From NCBI RefSeq assembly GCF_900100255.1, contig NZ_FMTS01000001.1:868001-932000 (forward strand): a DNA stretch of 64,000 bases, in the 5' to 3' direction. Positions 44,948-53,884 of this stretch are shown piece by piece (position 1 is the first letter of the stretch; every line of letters begins with the position of its first letter). The notes under the pieces are model-generated. The model did no database searches, was not told the origin of the DNA, and saw nothing but the letters and a program-made list of their open reading frames with translations. The stretch is from Asticcacaulis taihuensis (GTDB lineage Bacteria; Pseudomonadota; Alphaproteobacteria; Caulobacterales; Caulobacteraceae). The translations under genes and the position numbers were made by a program.

Positions 44948-46738
44948 TCACATCTCGCCAAAGAACTCGCGCTGTGAGCGCTCCAGTTCTTCAACATAAC
45001 GGCGGTTGACATACTTTTCCGTCAGCAGACCCAGGAGTTTGTGGTCCTCATTCACCACCGCCAGGTCATCGACACCGAAATGCTCGAAGACGCGCATGAT
45101 GGCTGAAATATCCATGTCCGGCCGGACATAGACCTCGGTCTGGCGGGCCAGTTCACGCAAGGGGGTAAGCGTCTCCTGATTTTCGATCCACGCCTCGGCG
45201 GTGAGGACGATGCCACGGTAATCGCCCTTGTTATCAATCAGCAGGACACGCGACGTCGAGCCCAACGGCACCTGCTCGCGCATGGCCGCCACGCTGAGGC
45301 TATCCGGCAGGGTCGTATGGTTCTTGCGCATCAGGCTTTGCGCTGTCAGGGCCTTCACCCAGCCGATATCGCGAGCATTGCGCACCGTTTCGCCGCGCAG
45401 GTGCAGGCGCCAGGTCGAGAAGGAATAACCAAACCGCTCGCGGATGATAGCGCTCGAACACAGCGCCGCGGTCACCACCGCCGCCGTCAGGTTGAAGTCG
45501 TGCGTCACCTCCAGCACCATCAGCGACATGGTCATCGGCCCGCCGACCACGGCCACGGCCAGTGCCGCCATGCCGACCAGCGAGGCATTGAGGATATCGA
45601 GGTCAGCCGCTGGATAGATCTGGTTGACGATCTGGGCAAAGGCCGCGCCCAATAACGACCCCAGAAATAGCGAGGCAAAGAACAGACCGCCGCGAAAGCC
45701 GAAGGCTAACGAAATAACCGAGGCGCACAGTTTCAGGGCGAAAACCGCCAGTAGGGTCAGCACCGCTGCCTGTTGCGCCATATAGAGGTGCATGGCACCG
45801 TGTCCAGAACTCAGGGCCTGAGGCGCGGCCCAGGCCACCGGCATGAGAAACAGCCCGCCGATCATCGGCCGCCAGATATCGCCGATCGGCAGCTTGCGCA
45901 CCACGGCCTCCACGCTGGCCACCAGCCGGATGATGGCTATGCCCACCCCCGCGCACAACGCGCCCAGAACGGCATAGAGCAGGTAACCGCTGATCTCGAT
46001 GGTTTGCCCGACGGTCGAAGCGATGACGAAGGGCTCGATATTCATCAGTTGCGCTGCGAGCACCGCCATCAGCGAGGCGGCCGCCACCGGGGCCAGCGCC
46101 GCCACGGTATAGCCGCCAAGCACCAGTTCAAAGGCGTAAAACGCGCCGGCCAAAGGCGCGCCAAAGGCCGCGCCGATCGCCGATCCGGCCCCCGCCCCCA
46201 CGAGTGTGCGCAGGGAAACCCGCTTGAGATCAAGCCACTGGCCGATCTTGGAGGCGATGCCGCCGCCCAACTGGGCATAGGCCGCTTCCAGCCCGACCGA
46301 GGCGCCGAAGCCGTTGGACAGGAAGGTCTGAAACGACACGATCAGACTGTCGCGCAGCGGAATGCGGCCGCCATAAAGCGCATTGGCCTCGACCACGTCG
46401 ATCGGCTGACGGGTGCGGCGGGGAAATATGAATCGCACCAGCCCCAAGGCCGCGCCGCCGAGCGGCAGGGCGATCAGGTGCCAGGGCTCGATATTCGGCA
46501 GGGCGCTCAGGCGCAGGTCCGGCGAAAAGCCATACAGAATGGATTGCAGCATATGGGCGAAATGCCCCAGCAGGGCCGCCATGACACCGGCGAGCAGGCC
46601 GATGCCGCCGGCCAGCACGATGAACCACACTTCCGAGCCTTGCAAATGACGCTTGACCAGGGCCACGCCGCGCAGGACCGGCCGCTTGACGACCTTTCCC
46701 AGGATGTAATCACTCAGGTGCGGATTGGATAAGGACAT
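44948..46738 (-). CDS. ClC-type chloride transporter with C-terminal CBS pair
   Basis: The 596-residue membrane protein has about ten to twelve helices up to residue 430, then a cytosolic CBS pair (VRPDMDISAIMRVFEHFGVDDLAVVNED). The gating glutamate segment reads GASVGLEAAYAQLGGG, that is G-L-E-A-A in place of the usual G-R/K-E-G-P. FGAPLAGAFYAFEL and FGFRGGLFFASLFLGSLLG match other ClC blocks. It may move chloride or another anion; fluoride cannot be excluded. It converges on the SRAP gene with no gap. Confidence 0.88.
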   Translation of the reverse strand: MSLSNPHLSDYILGKVVKRPVLRGVALVKRHLQGSEVWFIVLAGGIGLLAGVMAALLGHFAHMLQSILYGFSPDLRLSALPNIEPWHLIALPLGGAALGLVRFIFPRRTRQPIDVVEANALYGGRIPLRDSLIVSFQTFLSNGFGASVGLEAAYAQLGGGIASKIGQWLDLKRVSLRTLVGAGAGSAIGAAFGAPLAGAFYAFELVLGGYTVAALAPVAAASLMAVLAAQLMNIEPFVIASTVGQTIEISGYLLYAVLGALCAGVGIAIIRLVASVEAVVRKLPIGDIWRPMIGGLFLMPVAWAAPQALSSGHGAMHLYMAQQAAVLTLLAVFALKLCASVISLAFGFRGGLFFASLFLGSLLGAAFAQIVNQIYPAADLDILNASLVGMAALAVAVVGGPMTMSLMVLEVTHDFNLTAAVVTAALCSSAIIRERFGYSFSTWRLHLRGETVRNARDIGWVKALTAQSLMRKNHTTLPDSLSVAAMREQVPLGSTSRVLLIDNKGDYRGIVLTAEAWIENQETLTPLRELARQTEVYVRPDMDISAIMRVFEHFGVDDLAVVNEDHKLLGLLTEKYVNRRYVEELERSQREFFGEM

Positions 46739-46851
46739 GCTGGCTCACGACGCATACCGGTTCACACTAGGCCGGCAAGGTGGCCTTGTGAAGACAATTC
46801 GCGCCTGGAGCGTCGATCTGAATGAATTAGGTCGGCGATCCAAGCTTTTGT

Positions 46852-46906
46852 TTTAACGCGCATCTTAATCCAAAAAGTGCGTCACACTTTTTGGGATGCG
46901 CTTTAA
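46852..46906. repeat. Alphaproteobacterial palindromic repeat
   Basis: GCGCATC...CCAAAAAGTG and CACTTTTTGG-GATGCGC surround a short centre and are framed by TTTTAAC and CTTTAA. This layout matches a dispersed palindromic repeat widely seen in Alphaproteobacteria with cores of AAAAGTG/CACTTTT. It lies 17 bases past the stop of the YoaK-like gene and may help end its transcript. Confidence 0.6.
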
Positions 46907-46922
46907 GATCAATATCCTGTCG

Positions 46923-47633
46923 CTATTTGTCTTCGCCCAACATCTCGCGGATTCCTTTCGTCCACGGCAGGCAAAGCGCAAAGGCCACGCTGAGCAGACC
47001 GACCGGCAACCAGACCGCCGCATGGCCCCACGTCAGGGTCGCCACCGCGCCCAACAGCGCACCACCGATGAAGCAGATGCACAGGCACAGGAAGAACAGC
47101 GATTCCCGACGCCTCTCCCGTCCTTCACCATAGATCAGCCAGGCAATGGTGGCGCTGGCGAAATGGCGCAGATTGGCGCTGGTGGTCACGGATGTGTAGG
47201 CAAATTCGCCCAGGCGGTAGAAGGCTGACGCCTGGAGCGCCGCCACGAAGGCGATACCGGTTACCACCAGCATGTCGGGCACGCTTTTAGGCAGGAAGGC
47301 GACAACGACCAGAAAGACAATCTCCAGGCCGAGCGAGAAACGTGCCTGCGATGGCAGAAGCCCGGCCAACGGTTTTTCCTTCAGCACCTGTGCCACCGCG
47401 ACGCCGCAGATATAGGCGGCGATCGGCGCCGCGAACGGCAGGACCAGGCGCCCTTCCCCCTCGGCCATCCGAACCACCATCAGCACAATATTGCCAGTCA
47501 TGGCATTGGCGAAGACACCGCCATAGCCGGCATAGGTGAAAGCATCGAGCATACCGGCCGCCGCGATCAGCAGGGCCGCCACCGGCAGGGTGCGTTCGGG
47601 TCTTTTGCCGAGAAGCGAAGGAACGGTGTTCAT
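46923..47633 (-). CDS. YoaK/DUF1275 family membrane protein
   Basis: This 236-residue protein has about six membrane helices. The N-terminal GMLDAFTYAGYGGVFANAMTGNIVLM and the central FRLGEFAYTSVTTSANLRHFA-type block (here FYRLGEFAYTSVTTSANL) are DUF1275 marks. Function unknown, though the family has been thought to include transporters. It follows the tetR gene by 24 bases on the same strand and may be part of its regulon. Confidence 0.85.
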   Translation of the reverse strand: MNTVPSLLGKRPERTLPVAALLIAAAGMLDAFTYAGYGGVFANAMTGNIVLMVVRMAEGEGRLVLPFAAPIAAYICGVAVAQVLKEKPLAGLLPSQARFSLGLEIVFLVVVAFLPKSVPDMLVVTGIAFVAALQASAFYRLGEFAYTSVTTSANLRHFASATIAWLIYGEGRERRRESLFFLCLCICFIGGALLGAVATLTWGHAAVWLPVGLLSVAFALCLPWTKGIREMLGEDK

Positions 47634-47657
47634 GCCCTCTTTTATGGCGAAGGCCGA

Positions 47658-48221
47658 TCAGGCCGCAAGCAGGATATGAACCGCCTTTTTGGCCGTCTCG
47701 AAAACCGATGGTTTCTGCTGCATCTGGGCGGTCATGGCCGCGCCCTGGAACAGCAGCCCGATCTGCCGCCCGGTGTCCAGCGGATTTACAAGGCCGGCCT
47801 TCTGGCACAGTTCGACGAACCGGCCTTCGACATATTCCGAAGCCGCCCGGCCGCGCGCGGCAATACCCTCATGCTTGCCGATATATTCCTGCCCGGCCTT
47901 CATGGCCAGGCATCCCCGGCAGGATGCTTCCATCATCTCGCGGCGGACATCGAACAGGGCCAGTATCTGCTCCCGGGGATCATCGCTGCGCGCCAAGGCC
48001 GGCTTGAAGAGATAGGTATCGGTGTCCTCGCCATACTGGTCCAGCACCGCCTCGATCAGGTCTTCCTTCGAGGGAAAATACTTATAGAGGGTGCGCTTGG
48101 AAATGCCGCTATTGGCCATGACCGTGTCGATGCCGGTGGCATGAAAGCCGCCGTCATAGAAGGCATCATAGGCCTGGGCAATGATCTCCTGCTTTTTGGT
48201 GGGGGTGGCGGTGCCGGCCAT
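47658..48221 (-). CDS. TetR family repressor
   Basis: The HTH is at residues 10-55 (IIAQAYDAFYDGGFHATGIDTVMANSGISKRTLYKYFPSKEDL). The ligand domain starts with a Cys-x-x-Cys pair (SCRGC), a feature of several TetR subfamilies. Two copies of GTAAAC-N6-GTTTAC lie in the 138-base gap to the divergent SDR gene. It thus likely represses both the SDR gene and itself with the downstream YoaK-like gene. Confidence 0.9.
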   Translation of the reverse strand: MAGTATPTKKQEIIAQAYDAFYDGGFHATGIDTVMANSGISKRTLYKYFPSKEDLIEAVLDQYGEDTDTYLFKPALARSDDPREQILALFDVRREMMEASCRGCLAMKAGQEYIGKHEGIAARGRAASEYVEGRFVELCQKAGLVNPLDTGRQIGLLFQGAAMTAQMQQKPSVFETAKKAVHILLAA

Positions 48222-48258
48222 GGCGAAATCTCCTTGAGAAATTTTCTATCATGTCCGC

Positions 48259-48312
48259 TTGACAATGTAAACCGATCTGTTTACCTATGGCGATGTAAAC
48301 AGATCAGTTTAC
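48259..48312 (+). promoter_or_regulatory. SDR promoter with double TetR operator
   Basis: A consensus -35 TTGACA (48259-48264) is followed about 17 bases later by a TACCTA-like -10. GTAAAC-CGATCT-GTTTAC (48267-48284) and GTAAAC-AGATCA-GTTTAC (48295-48312) are two perfect palindromes, centred 28 bases apart. The first lies in the spacer, the second just past the -10. Such placing fits repression by the divergent TetR protein. Confidence 0.75.
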
Positions 48313-48359
48313 ATTTCTCGGCCGCCGGATTCGACGGCTCTTTCAAAAGGAAGTTCGTC

Positions 48360-49079
48360 ATGTCCTATGCTAATCAAGTTGTCCTCGTTTCCGGCGCAAA
48401 CCGCGGCATCGGCGCCGCCACCGTCCGCGAACTGATCAAGACCGATGTAAAGAAGATTTACGCCGGTGCCCGCCGGCTGGAGTCGCTGCCCGATTTTGGC
48501 GATTCCCGCGTTGTGCCGCTGCAACTCGATATTACCGACCAGGCGTCGGTCGATGCTGCTGTGAAGGCCGCCGCCGATACCGACATCCTGCTCAATAATG
48601 CCGGCACCGCCGTCTTCGCCAACTTCATCGAAAGCCCGATCGAGTTGATCAATGGCGACATGGATACGAACTATTACGGCACCCTGCGTGTCATCCGCGC
48701 CTTCACGCCAGTTTTTGAGGCGCGCAAGTCCGGCACCATCGCCAATGTGATCAGCGTGGTCGGCCTGACTTCGGCGCCGGGCCTCGCCGGCTATTCCGCC
48801 TCGAAGGCGGCCCTTCAATCCCTGACCCAGACCCTGCGCGTCACGCTCAAAGGCTCCGGTATCAAAGTGCTCGGCATCTATCCCGGCCCGATCGATACCG
48901 ACCTGGCGAAGGATATCCCGATGGTCAAGGCCACGCCGGAACATGCCGCCGAACAGATCGTCAAGGGGATCGCTGCCAACGAGACCTACATCTTCCCTGA
49001 CCCGGTGGCGCTGCATATCGGCAACCTCTGGGCCACCGATGGCAAGACGCTCGATACAGCCCTGGCTGGTGAAGGCTAA
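48360..49079 (+). CDS. Short-chain dehydrogenase/reductase
   Basis: This 239-residue NAD(P)-dependent enzyme has the cofactor motif SGANRGIGAATV, LLNNAGTA (the N-N-A-G motif), the serine in NVISVVGL, and the catalytic YSASK. The substrate is unknown. I start it at the ATG at 48360 with AAAAGGAAG upstream; the frame is open much further back, but that part is only the antisense of tetR. Two TetR operators in its promoter suggest induction by a small molecule or aldehyde/quinone stress. Confidence 0.9.
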   Translation: MSYANQVVLVSGANRGIGAATVRELIKTDVKKIYAGARRLESLPDFGDSRVVPLQLDITDQASVDAAVKAAADTDILLNNAGTAVFANFIESPIELINGDMDTNYYGTLRVIRAFTPVFEARKSGTIANVISVVGLTSAPGLAGYSASKAALQSLTQTLRVTLKGSGIKVLGIYPGPIDTDLAKDIPMVKATPEHAAEQIVKGIAANETYIFPDPVALHIGNLWATDGKTLDTALAGEG

Positions 49080-49085
49080 AATAAT

Positions 49086-49111
49086 AAAGGCCGGGAGCAA
49101 TCCCGGCCTTT
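49086..49111. terminator. Bidirectional terminator
   Basis: AAAGGCCGGGA and TCCCGGCCTTT form an 11-base stem with a GCAA loop, with A-rich sequence on the left and TAATTTAT on the right. It lies between the convergent SDR and phosphatase genes. Confidence 0.85.
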
Positions 49112-49118
49112 AATTTAT

Positions 49119-49874
49119 CTAAAAGAACACCGGTGGAGCACGATCCAAATCCATCTCCTGTTGCACCTGAATCAGTTCGCGCTCTTCGCCACGCAGCCGC
49201 ATTGCCGTCAGTACGCCGCTATAATAGACGCCGGTATCGATCCCGATCCGCCAGCGCGTATTGGCCGGCACCTTGTGCGGCGAATGGCCGTGAACAACCA
49301 CATAGTCACACGCCTGATCCGCCCTCAGGAACCGTCCGCGAATATACATGAAGGTGGCGCTGTCCTGTTCTGCCAGCGGCCTGTCCGGATCGACCCCGGC
49401 GTGGACGAACAGATAATCGCCCGCCTGGAAGGAGGACGGCATGGCCCGCAGCATCTCCAGATGCGCCGGGTCAACCTTGGCCGCGAACCGGCGGCTGACC
49501 TCGTCCCAGATTTCCATGGACCGCGCCATGTAGGGCATGACCACGCCGTAGGAATCAAGCGTGGCCGCTCCGCCCCAGTCGCGCCACGTATCGCCAAACT
49601 CAGGCTCATCAAGGAAGCGCAGCAGCGCCTCTTCGTGATTGCCCATCAGCGCCACCACATCGCACCAATCCGCCGCCAGCAGGCGCCCAACCCGATCCAG
49701 CACCTGGCGCGAGGCCGGTCCGCGATCGACATAATCCCCCAGCAGGACAATACGCGGCCGCTCCCCCAGCCCTTCCGCATCAGCCCGGATATGATCGATC
49801 ATTCGCTCAAAGAGATCGTCATAGCCGTGGATATCGCCGATGGCGTAGGTCAGTTGTGCAATGCGGGAGGTCAT
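49119..49874 (-). CDS. Metallophosphoesterase (Ser/Thr phosphatase or ApaH-like)
   Basis: The protein carries the full two-metal set: GDIHGYDDLF near residue 13, GDYVDRGP near 47, GNHEE near 77, and later HAGVDP and VVHGHSPH. Its 251 residues and the sequence favour the PP2A-like or PrpA-like bacterial phosphatases. Substrate could be phosphoprotein or a dinucleoside polyphosphate. It is a single gene close to the epimerase gene. Confidence 0.88.
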   Translation of the reverse strand: MTSRIAQLTYAIGDIHGYDDLFERMIDHIRADAEGLGERPRIVLLGDYVDRGPASRQVLDRVGRLLAADWCDVVALMGNHEEALLRFLDEPEFGDTWRDWGGAATLDSYGVVMPYMARSMEIWDEVSRRFAAKVDPAHLEMLRAMPSSFQAGDYLFVHAGVDPDRPLAEQDSATFMYIRGRFLRADQACDYVVVHGHSPHKVPANTRWRIGIDTGVYYSGVLTAMRLRGEERELIQVQQEMDLDRAPPVFF

Positions 49875-49904
49875 GCGCCCTATATAGGCAGGGCGCCGTC
49901 GGTT

Positions 49905-50816
49905 TCAAAGCAAAGTCTTCATGGCTTCACTGAGCGGCGTGTGCGGCAACTCGCCGATCACCTCGGCTAGGCGCGGGTCTTCCAGCGCGTGCGGCACATC
50001 CCACAGGTACAGCATTTCCAGCGCCGCCCGCATGAAGGGATCAAACATGGCGATCAGCGAAAACAGGACGCGCGGCATATGGCCCACCGCAACCTTGCGG
50101 CTCAGGGCCATGCGCGCCGCGTCCGCCAGCCGTTTCGCCGAAACATTTTGGCTCTCGAAGTGGAACACCTCATAGGCGCCAAGCGTGGCTTCGACCTCCG
50201 CCAGTTTTACCACCGTAGCCGCCAAATCGGGCAGGAAGGCCCAGGCGTGGACGGTTGTCTTTTTACCGGGTGTCACGATCTTACCCTTGCCGAGGTCTTT
50301 GGCCACCAGCGCCCCCATCCAGCTATTGGGCGCCTCACTACCGAAGAAATCACCGGCACGGATGACGATGGTGCGCAGGCGGCCCGCTTCGGCGCGTTCG
50401 CGGAACAACCCCTCGATCGAGACCCGGATACGGCCTTTCAGCGTATCGGCCGCGAAGGGCGTCTGCGGGGTCAGGATCGGCGGCATGGAGGAGCCGAAAT
50501 TATAGACGCTGCCAGGATAGATCTGGCGGGCATTCAGCGCCTCGCAGATATCGGCCGCCGCGGTATAGGTCGGCAGGGCCTTTTCCGCCCAGACCGGATA
50601 GGGCACGTTGAGGCCATTGAACACCAGATCGACCGGGCCTGTGGCCCTTGCTACCGCGCTTGCATCGAACAGATCGGCATGGATCGGGACAATTCCCTCT
50701 CCGGTTGCCTTGCCGGCACGCACTAGACCCAATACACGCCAGCCCTTGTCAAGAAACGCCTTCGCCACCACCTTGCCGACGCCGCCATTGGCGCCCAGAA
50801 CCAGAACCGTCTTCAT
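49905..50816 (-). CDS. NAD-dependent epimerase/dehydratase-type protein
   Basis: The 303-residue extended SDR starts with VLVLGANGGVGKVVAKAFLDKGW, a complete dinucleotide site. Later parts (YPGSVYNFGSS, VIRAGDFFGSEAPNSWMG) keep the fold, with YNFGS in place of a clear Y-x-x-x-K, so it may be an atypical or non-catalytic NmrA-like member. It is divergent from a LysR gene that probably controls it. Confidence 0.82.
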   Translation of the reverse strand: MKTVLVLGANGGVGKVVAKAFLDKGWRVLGLVRAGKATGEGIVPIHADLFDASAVARATGPVDLVFNGLNVPYPVWAEKALPTYTAAADICEALNARQIYPGSVYNFGSSMPPILTPQTPFAADTLKGRIRVSIEGLFRERAEAGRLRTIVIRAGDFFGSEAPNSWMGALVAKDLGKGKIVTPGKKTTVHAWAFLPDLAATVVKLAEVEATLGAYEVFHFESQNVSAKRLADAARMALSRKVAVGHMPRVLFSLIAMFDPFMRAALEMLYLWDVPHALEDPRLAEVIGELPHTPLSEAMKTLL

Positions 50817-50918
50817 GTCATCTCTCCTTGCATTAACAGGACGAGATTTATTTCATTTAACTACGCATATAAATTACCTATAATCTGATCATAATTATTC
50901 AATTTTGGATGGATTAAA

Positions 50919-51806
50919 GTGCTCGACTGGACCCTGCTTCGCGCCTTTCTTGCCGTTATCGATACCGGATCGCTGTCGGCCGCCGCCTCGCGGATCGGCG
51001 CCACCCAGCCGACGCTGAGCCGCCATGTCAGGGAACTGGAAACCGCCATCGGCACACCCCTGTTCCGGCGCTCGGTCAGGGGGCTTGAGCCCACCGAGGC
51101 CGCGCTTGGCCTGATCGATGACGCCCGCGCAATGGGTCGCGCCGCCGAAGCCTTGGCCCTCAAGGCTCAGGGCAAGGCCGAAACTCTTTCGGGCACGGTG
51201 CGCCTCACCGCTTCGGTAGTGGTGTCCAACCTGATTCTGCCGCCGCTTATCGCCGACCTCAGGCGCGAAGAACCGCTGATCCAGGTCGAGATTGTGGCGT
51301 CAGATGCTTCGCAAAACCTGCTGCGCCGCGATGCCGATATCGCTCTGCGCATGTTTGACCCGACACAGAACGCCCTGATCGCCCGCAGGCTCGGCGAAAC
51401 GCCCCTGGGGGTTTATGCTACCAGGGACTATCTGGCACGCAAGGGCCGGCCGCAGACCATGCCGGAACTCCTCGGCCACGACGTCATCGGTTTCGACCGT
51501 GCTGACGATATTATAAAAGGCTATGCCGCGATGGGCTATCCGGTGACACGCCACCAGTTCCCGGTGCGAACCGACGACCAGATGGTGTGCTGGCACCTGT
51601 TGCTGGCCGGAGCAGGGATAGGGTTCGCGCAATGCCTGCTGGCCGATGCGCAGCCAAACCTTGAAAAAATCGACCTCGGCATGCCCCTGCCTGCCCTGCC
51701 CGTCTGGCTGGTCATGCACGAAGAGGTGCGCACCAACGCCCGCATCCGCCGCGTTGCTGACTTCCTGACCGCCCGTCTGACCGCCCTCCTCAGCGCAAGG
51801 GCCTAG
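50919..51806 (+). CDS. LysR family regulator
   Basis: The HTH lies at residues 1-62 (LDWTLLRAFLAVIDTGSLSAAASRIGATQPTLSRHVRELE) and the effector domain at about 90-290. The start is GTG after GGA and AAAG. The 102-base gap to the divergent epimerase gene is strongly A/T-rich and contains TAATCTGATCATAATTA, which could be the T-N11-A-like binding site. The ligand is unknown. Confidence 0.88.
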   Translation: MLDWTLLRAFLAVIDTGSLSAAASRIGATQPTLSRHVRELETAIGTPLFRRSVRGLEPTEAALGLIDDARAMGRAAEALALKAQGKAETLSGTVRLTASVVVSNLILPPLIADLRREEPLIQVEIVASDASQNLLRRDADIALRMFDPTQNALIARRLGETPLGVYATRDYLARKGRPQTMPELLGHDVIGFDRADDIIKGYAAMGYPVTRHQFPVRTDDQMVCWHLLLAGAGIGFAQCLLADAQPNLEKIDLGMPLPALPVWLVMHEEVRTNARIRRVADFLTARLTALLSARA

Positions 51807-51859
51807 ACAAGGGGATTATCAAAGTATATGGGGGCCAATACATTGGAGCCGATATATCT

Positions 51860-52342
51860 ATGTCCCCACCCACCGATCCACAAATCGTCATGGATTCCCT
51901 GCGGCGCATCGTCCAGGCCCTGCGCCAATCGGCCACGCACAGCGAACAGGCGACCGGCCTCACCGCCGCGCAACTGCTGGTGCTAAAGCGCATCCAGGCG
52001 CATGAGGGCCTGTCGGTCAATGAACTGGCCGCCGCGACCTTTACCCACCAGAGTACGGTGTCCGAAATCGTCACCCGCCTGGAAACCCGCGGTCTGATCC
52101 GCCGGGTGCGCGCCGCCGCCGACGGCCGCCGCGTCGAGCTTTACCTGACGGAGGCCGGCCAAGCCGTACTCACTGCCAGCCCGGTCAGTGCCCACGAAAA
52201 GCTGATGCAGGCGGTCGCCACCCTGCCGCCGCCGACCCTGGAAAAACTGGCCGGTGGCCTGAATGCGCTTATTGAAGCGGCGCACCTGAACGAACACCCC
52301 GCCCGCTTCTTCTTTGAAGACAAGAGTACCCCTGATGAGTGA
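51860..52342 (+). CDS. MarR family regulator
   Basis: This 160-residue winged-helix protein has TAAQLLVLKRIQAHEGLSVNELAAATFTHQSTVSEIVTRLETRGLIRR and the wing AADGRRVELYLTEAG. It overlaps the following ClC gene by eight bases, so it likely controls chloride or anion transport together with itself. GATATATC just before the start could be its operator half. Confidence 0.88.
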   Translation: MSPPTDPQIVMDSLRRIVQALRQSATHSEQATGLTAAQLLVLKRIQAHEGLSVNELAAATFTHQSTVSEIVTRLETRGLIRRVRAAADGRRVELYLTEAGQAVLTASPVSAHEKLMQAVATLPPPTLEKLAGGLNALIEAAHLNEHPARFFFEDKSTPDE

Positions 52343-53765
52343 CCACGAAATAAAGAACGCCTCCACCACGCCGGGCCTGCCGATCTCGCTGGGGCTCGGT
52401 CCGGTTCTGGAAAAGGCCGATGTCGAGCGCCATCCTCGTGCGCTTGATCGCCGCAGCCTGCTGGTCGGCGCTTTATGCATCGGTCTGGCCCTCATCATGA
52501 CGCCGATCGCACGCGGCCTGATGGCGCTGATCGGCCTGATCACCAACCTGGCCTTTTATCAGCGTGTGGGTTTTGATCTTGTCTCGCCCGCCGGGCATCA
52601 TCTCGGCCTGTTCGTGATTGCCGTGCCGGTGATCGGCTCGCTGATCGTTGGCCTGATGGCGCGCTTTGGCGCCAAGGCCATTCGCGGCCACGGCATTCCG
52701 GAAGCGATGGAGCAGATCCTGACCAATGACAGCCGCATTCCGGTGCGCATGACCTTCCTCAAGCCGCTGTCCGCTGCCATCGCCATCGGCACCGGCGGCC
52801 CCTTCGGCGCGGAAGGTCCGATCATCGCCACCGGCGGCGCGCTCGGCTCCTTGCTCGGTCAGGTCATCCACGTTACGGCGCATGAACGCAAAACCCTGCT
52901 GGCCGCCGGCGCCGCGGCGGGTATGACCGCCATCTTCGGCACACCCTTTTCCGCCATCCTGCTGGCTATCGAACTGCTGGTCTTCGAGTTCCGACCTCGC
53001 TCCTTTATCCCCATCGCCCTGGCGGCCTTGAGCGCCATCATGCTGCGGCCCTTCCTGTTCGGCACCGACCTGTTGTTCCATATCGCCATCTTCGCCCCAG
53101 CCTCCCCCGCCGCCCTGATCGGCTACGCTGCCCTGGGCGTCATCATGGGCCTGTTCGCGGTCATAATTGCCAAATCGACCTACCTGATCGAGGACCTGTT
53201 CGAGCGCCTGCCGATCCACTGGATGTGGTGGCCGGCCATCGGCGGTCTGATCGTCGGGCTGGTCGGCCTGTGGGAACCGCGCGTTATGGGGGTCGGTTAC
53301 GACAATATCGACCGAATCTTAAGCGGCAACTTCCTCGGCATCGCCTTGCTTACCTTCTGCCTGCTGAAATTCATCGCCTGGTCAATCGCGCTCGGCAGCG
53401 GCACATCGGGTGGCACGCTCGCCCCCATCTTCACCATCGGCGGCGGGCTGGGCGTTTTGACGGCTCAGGTGTTCGAGGCGGCATTGCCTTCGCTGGGCCT
53501 TGACCTGCGCATGGCCGGACTGGTCGGCATGGCCGCCTGCTTTGCCGGCGCCTCGCGCGCCCTCTTCGCCTCGGTGCTGTTTGCCCTGGAAGTGACTCAG
53601 CAGTTCAATACCCTGCTGCCGCTTCTCGCCGGTTGCGCGACCGCCTTTATGGTCTCGGCCTTTGTCATGAAAACCACAATCATGACGGAAAAGCTGGTGC
53701 GGCGGGGCCACCATGTGCCGTCGGAATATATGGCGCATGGGCCGCAAACCCCGGCAAAGCCTTGA
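52335..53765 (+). CDS. ClC-type chloride channel/antiporter
   Basis: The 476-residue membrane protein keeps canonical ClC motifs: GAEGPIIATGGALGSLLGQ with the gating glutamate, FGTPFSAILLAIELL, and GSGTSGGTLAPIFTIGGGLG. No CBS domain is attached, unlike the other ClC gene at 44948. The ATG at 52335 overlaps the marR stop. It should exchange chloride for protons. An acid-stress or osmotic role is possible. Confidence 0.9.
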   Translation: MSDHEIKNASTTPGLPISLGLGPVLEKADVERHPRALDRRSLLVGALCIGLALIMTPIARGLMALIGLITNLAFYQRVGFDLVSPAGHHLGLFVIAVPVIGSLIVGLMARFGAKAIRGHGIPEAMEQILTNDSRIPVRMTFLKPLSAAIAIGTGGPFGAEGPIIATGGALGSLLGQVIHVTAHERKTLLAAGAAAGMTAIFGTPFSAILLAIELLVFEFRPRSFIPIALAALSAIMLRPFLFGTDLLFHIAIFAPASPAALIGYAALGVIMGLFAVIIAKSTYLIEDLFERLPIHWMWWPAIGGLIVGLVGLWEPRVMGVGYDNIDRILSGNFLGIALLTFCLLKFIAWSIALGSGTSGGTLAPIFTIGGGLGVLTAQVFEAALPSLGLDLRMAGLVGMAACFAGASRALFASVLFALEVTQQFNTLLPLLAGCATAFMVSAFVMKTTIMTEKLVRRGHHVPSEYMAHGPQTPAKP

Positions 53766-53884
53766 ACGTACCAACGTAGCAACAATTTAATGTTGGCGAT
53801 TTTTGCGAAGCTTATGAATTTAAAGCTTTATTTCGGCAAATTTCTGCGTATGCCTTAAAGAAAACAATTCGGGGCAAGAGGCAT

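Noticed and set aside
47676-48359. Upstream extension of the SDR frame
   Set aside because: This part is antisense to tetR and crosses the promoter with the TetR operators. The SDR fold begins right at 48360.
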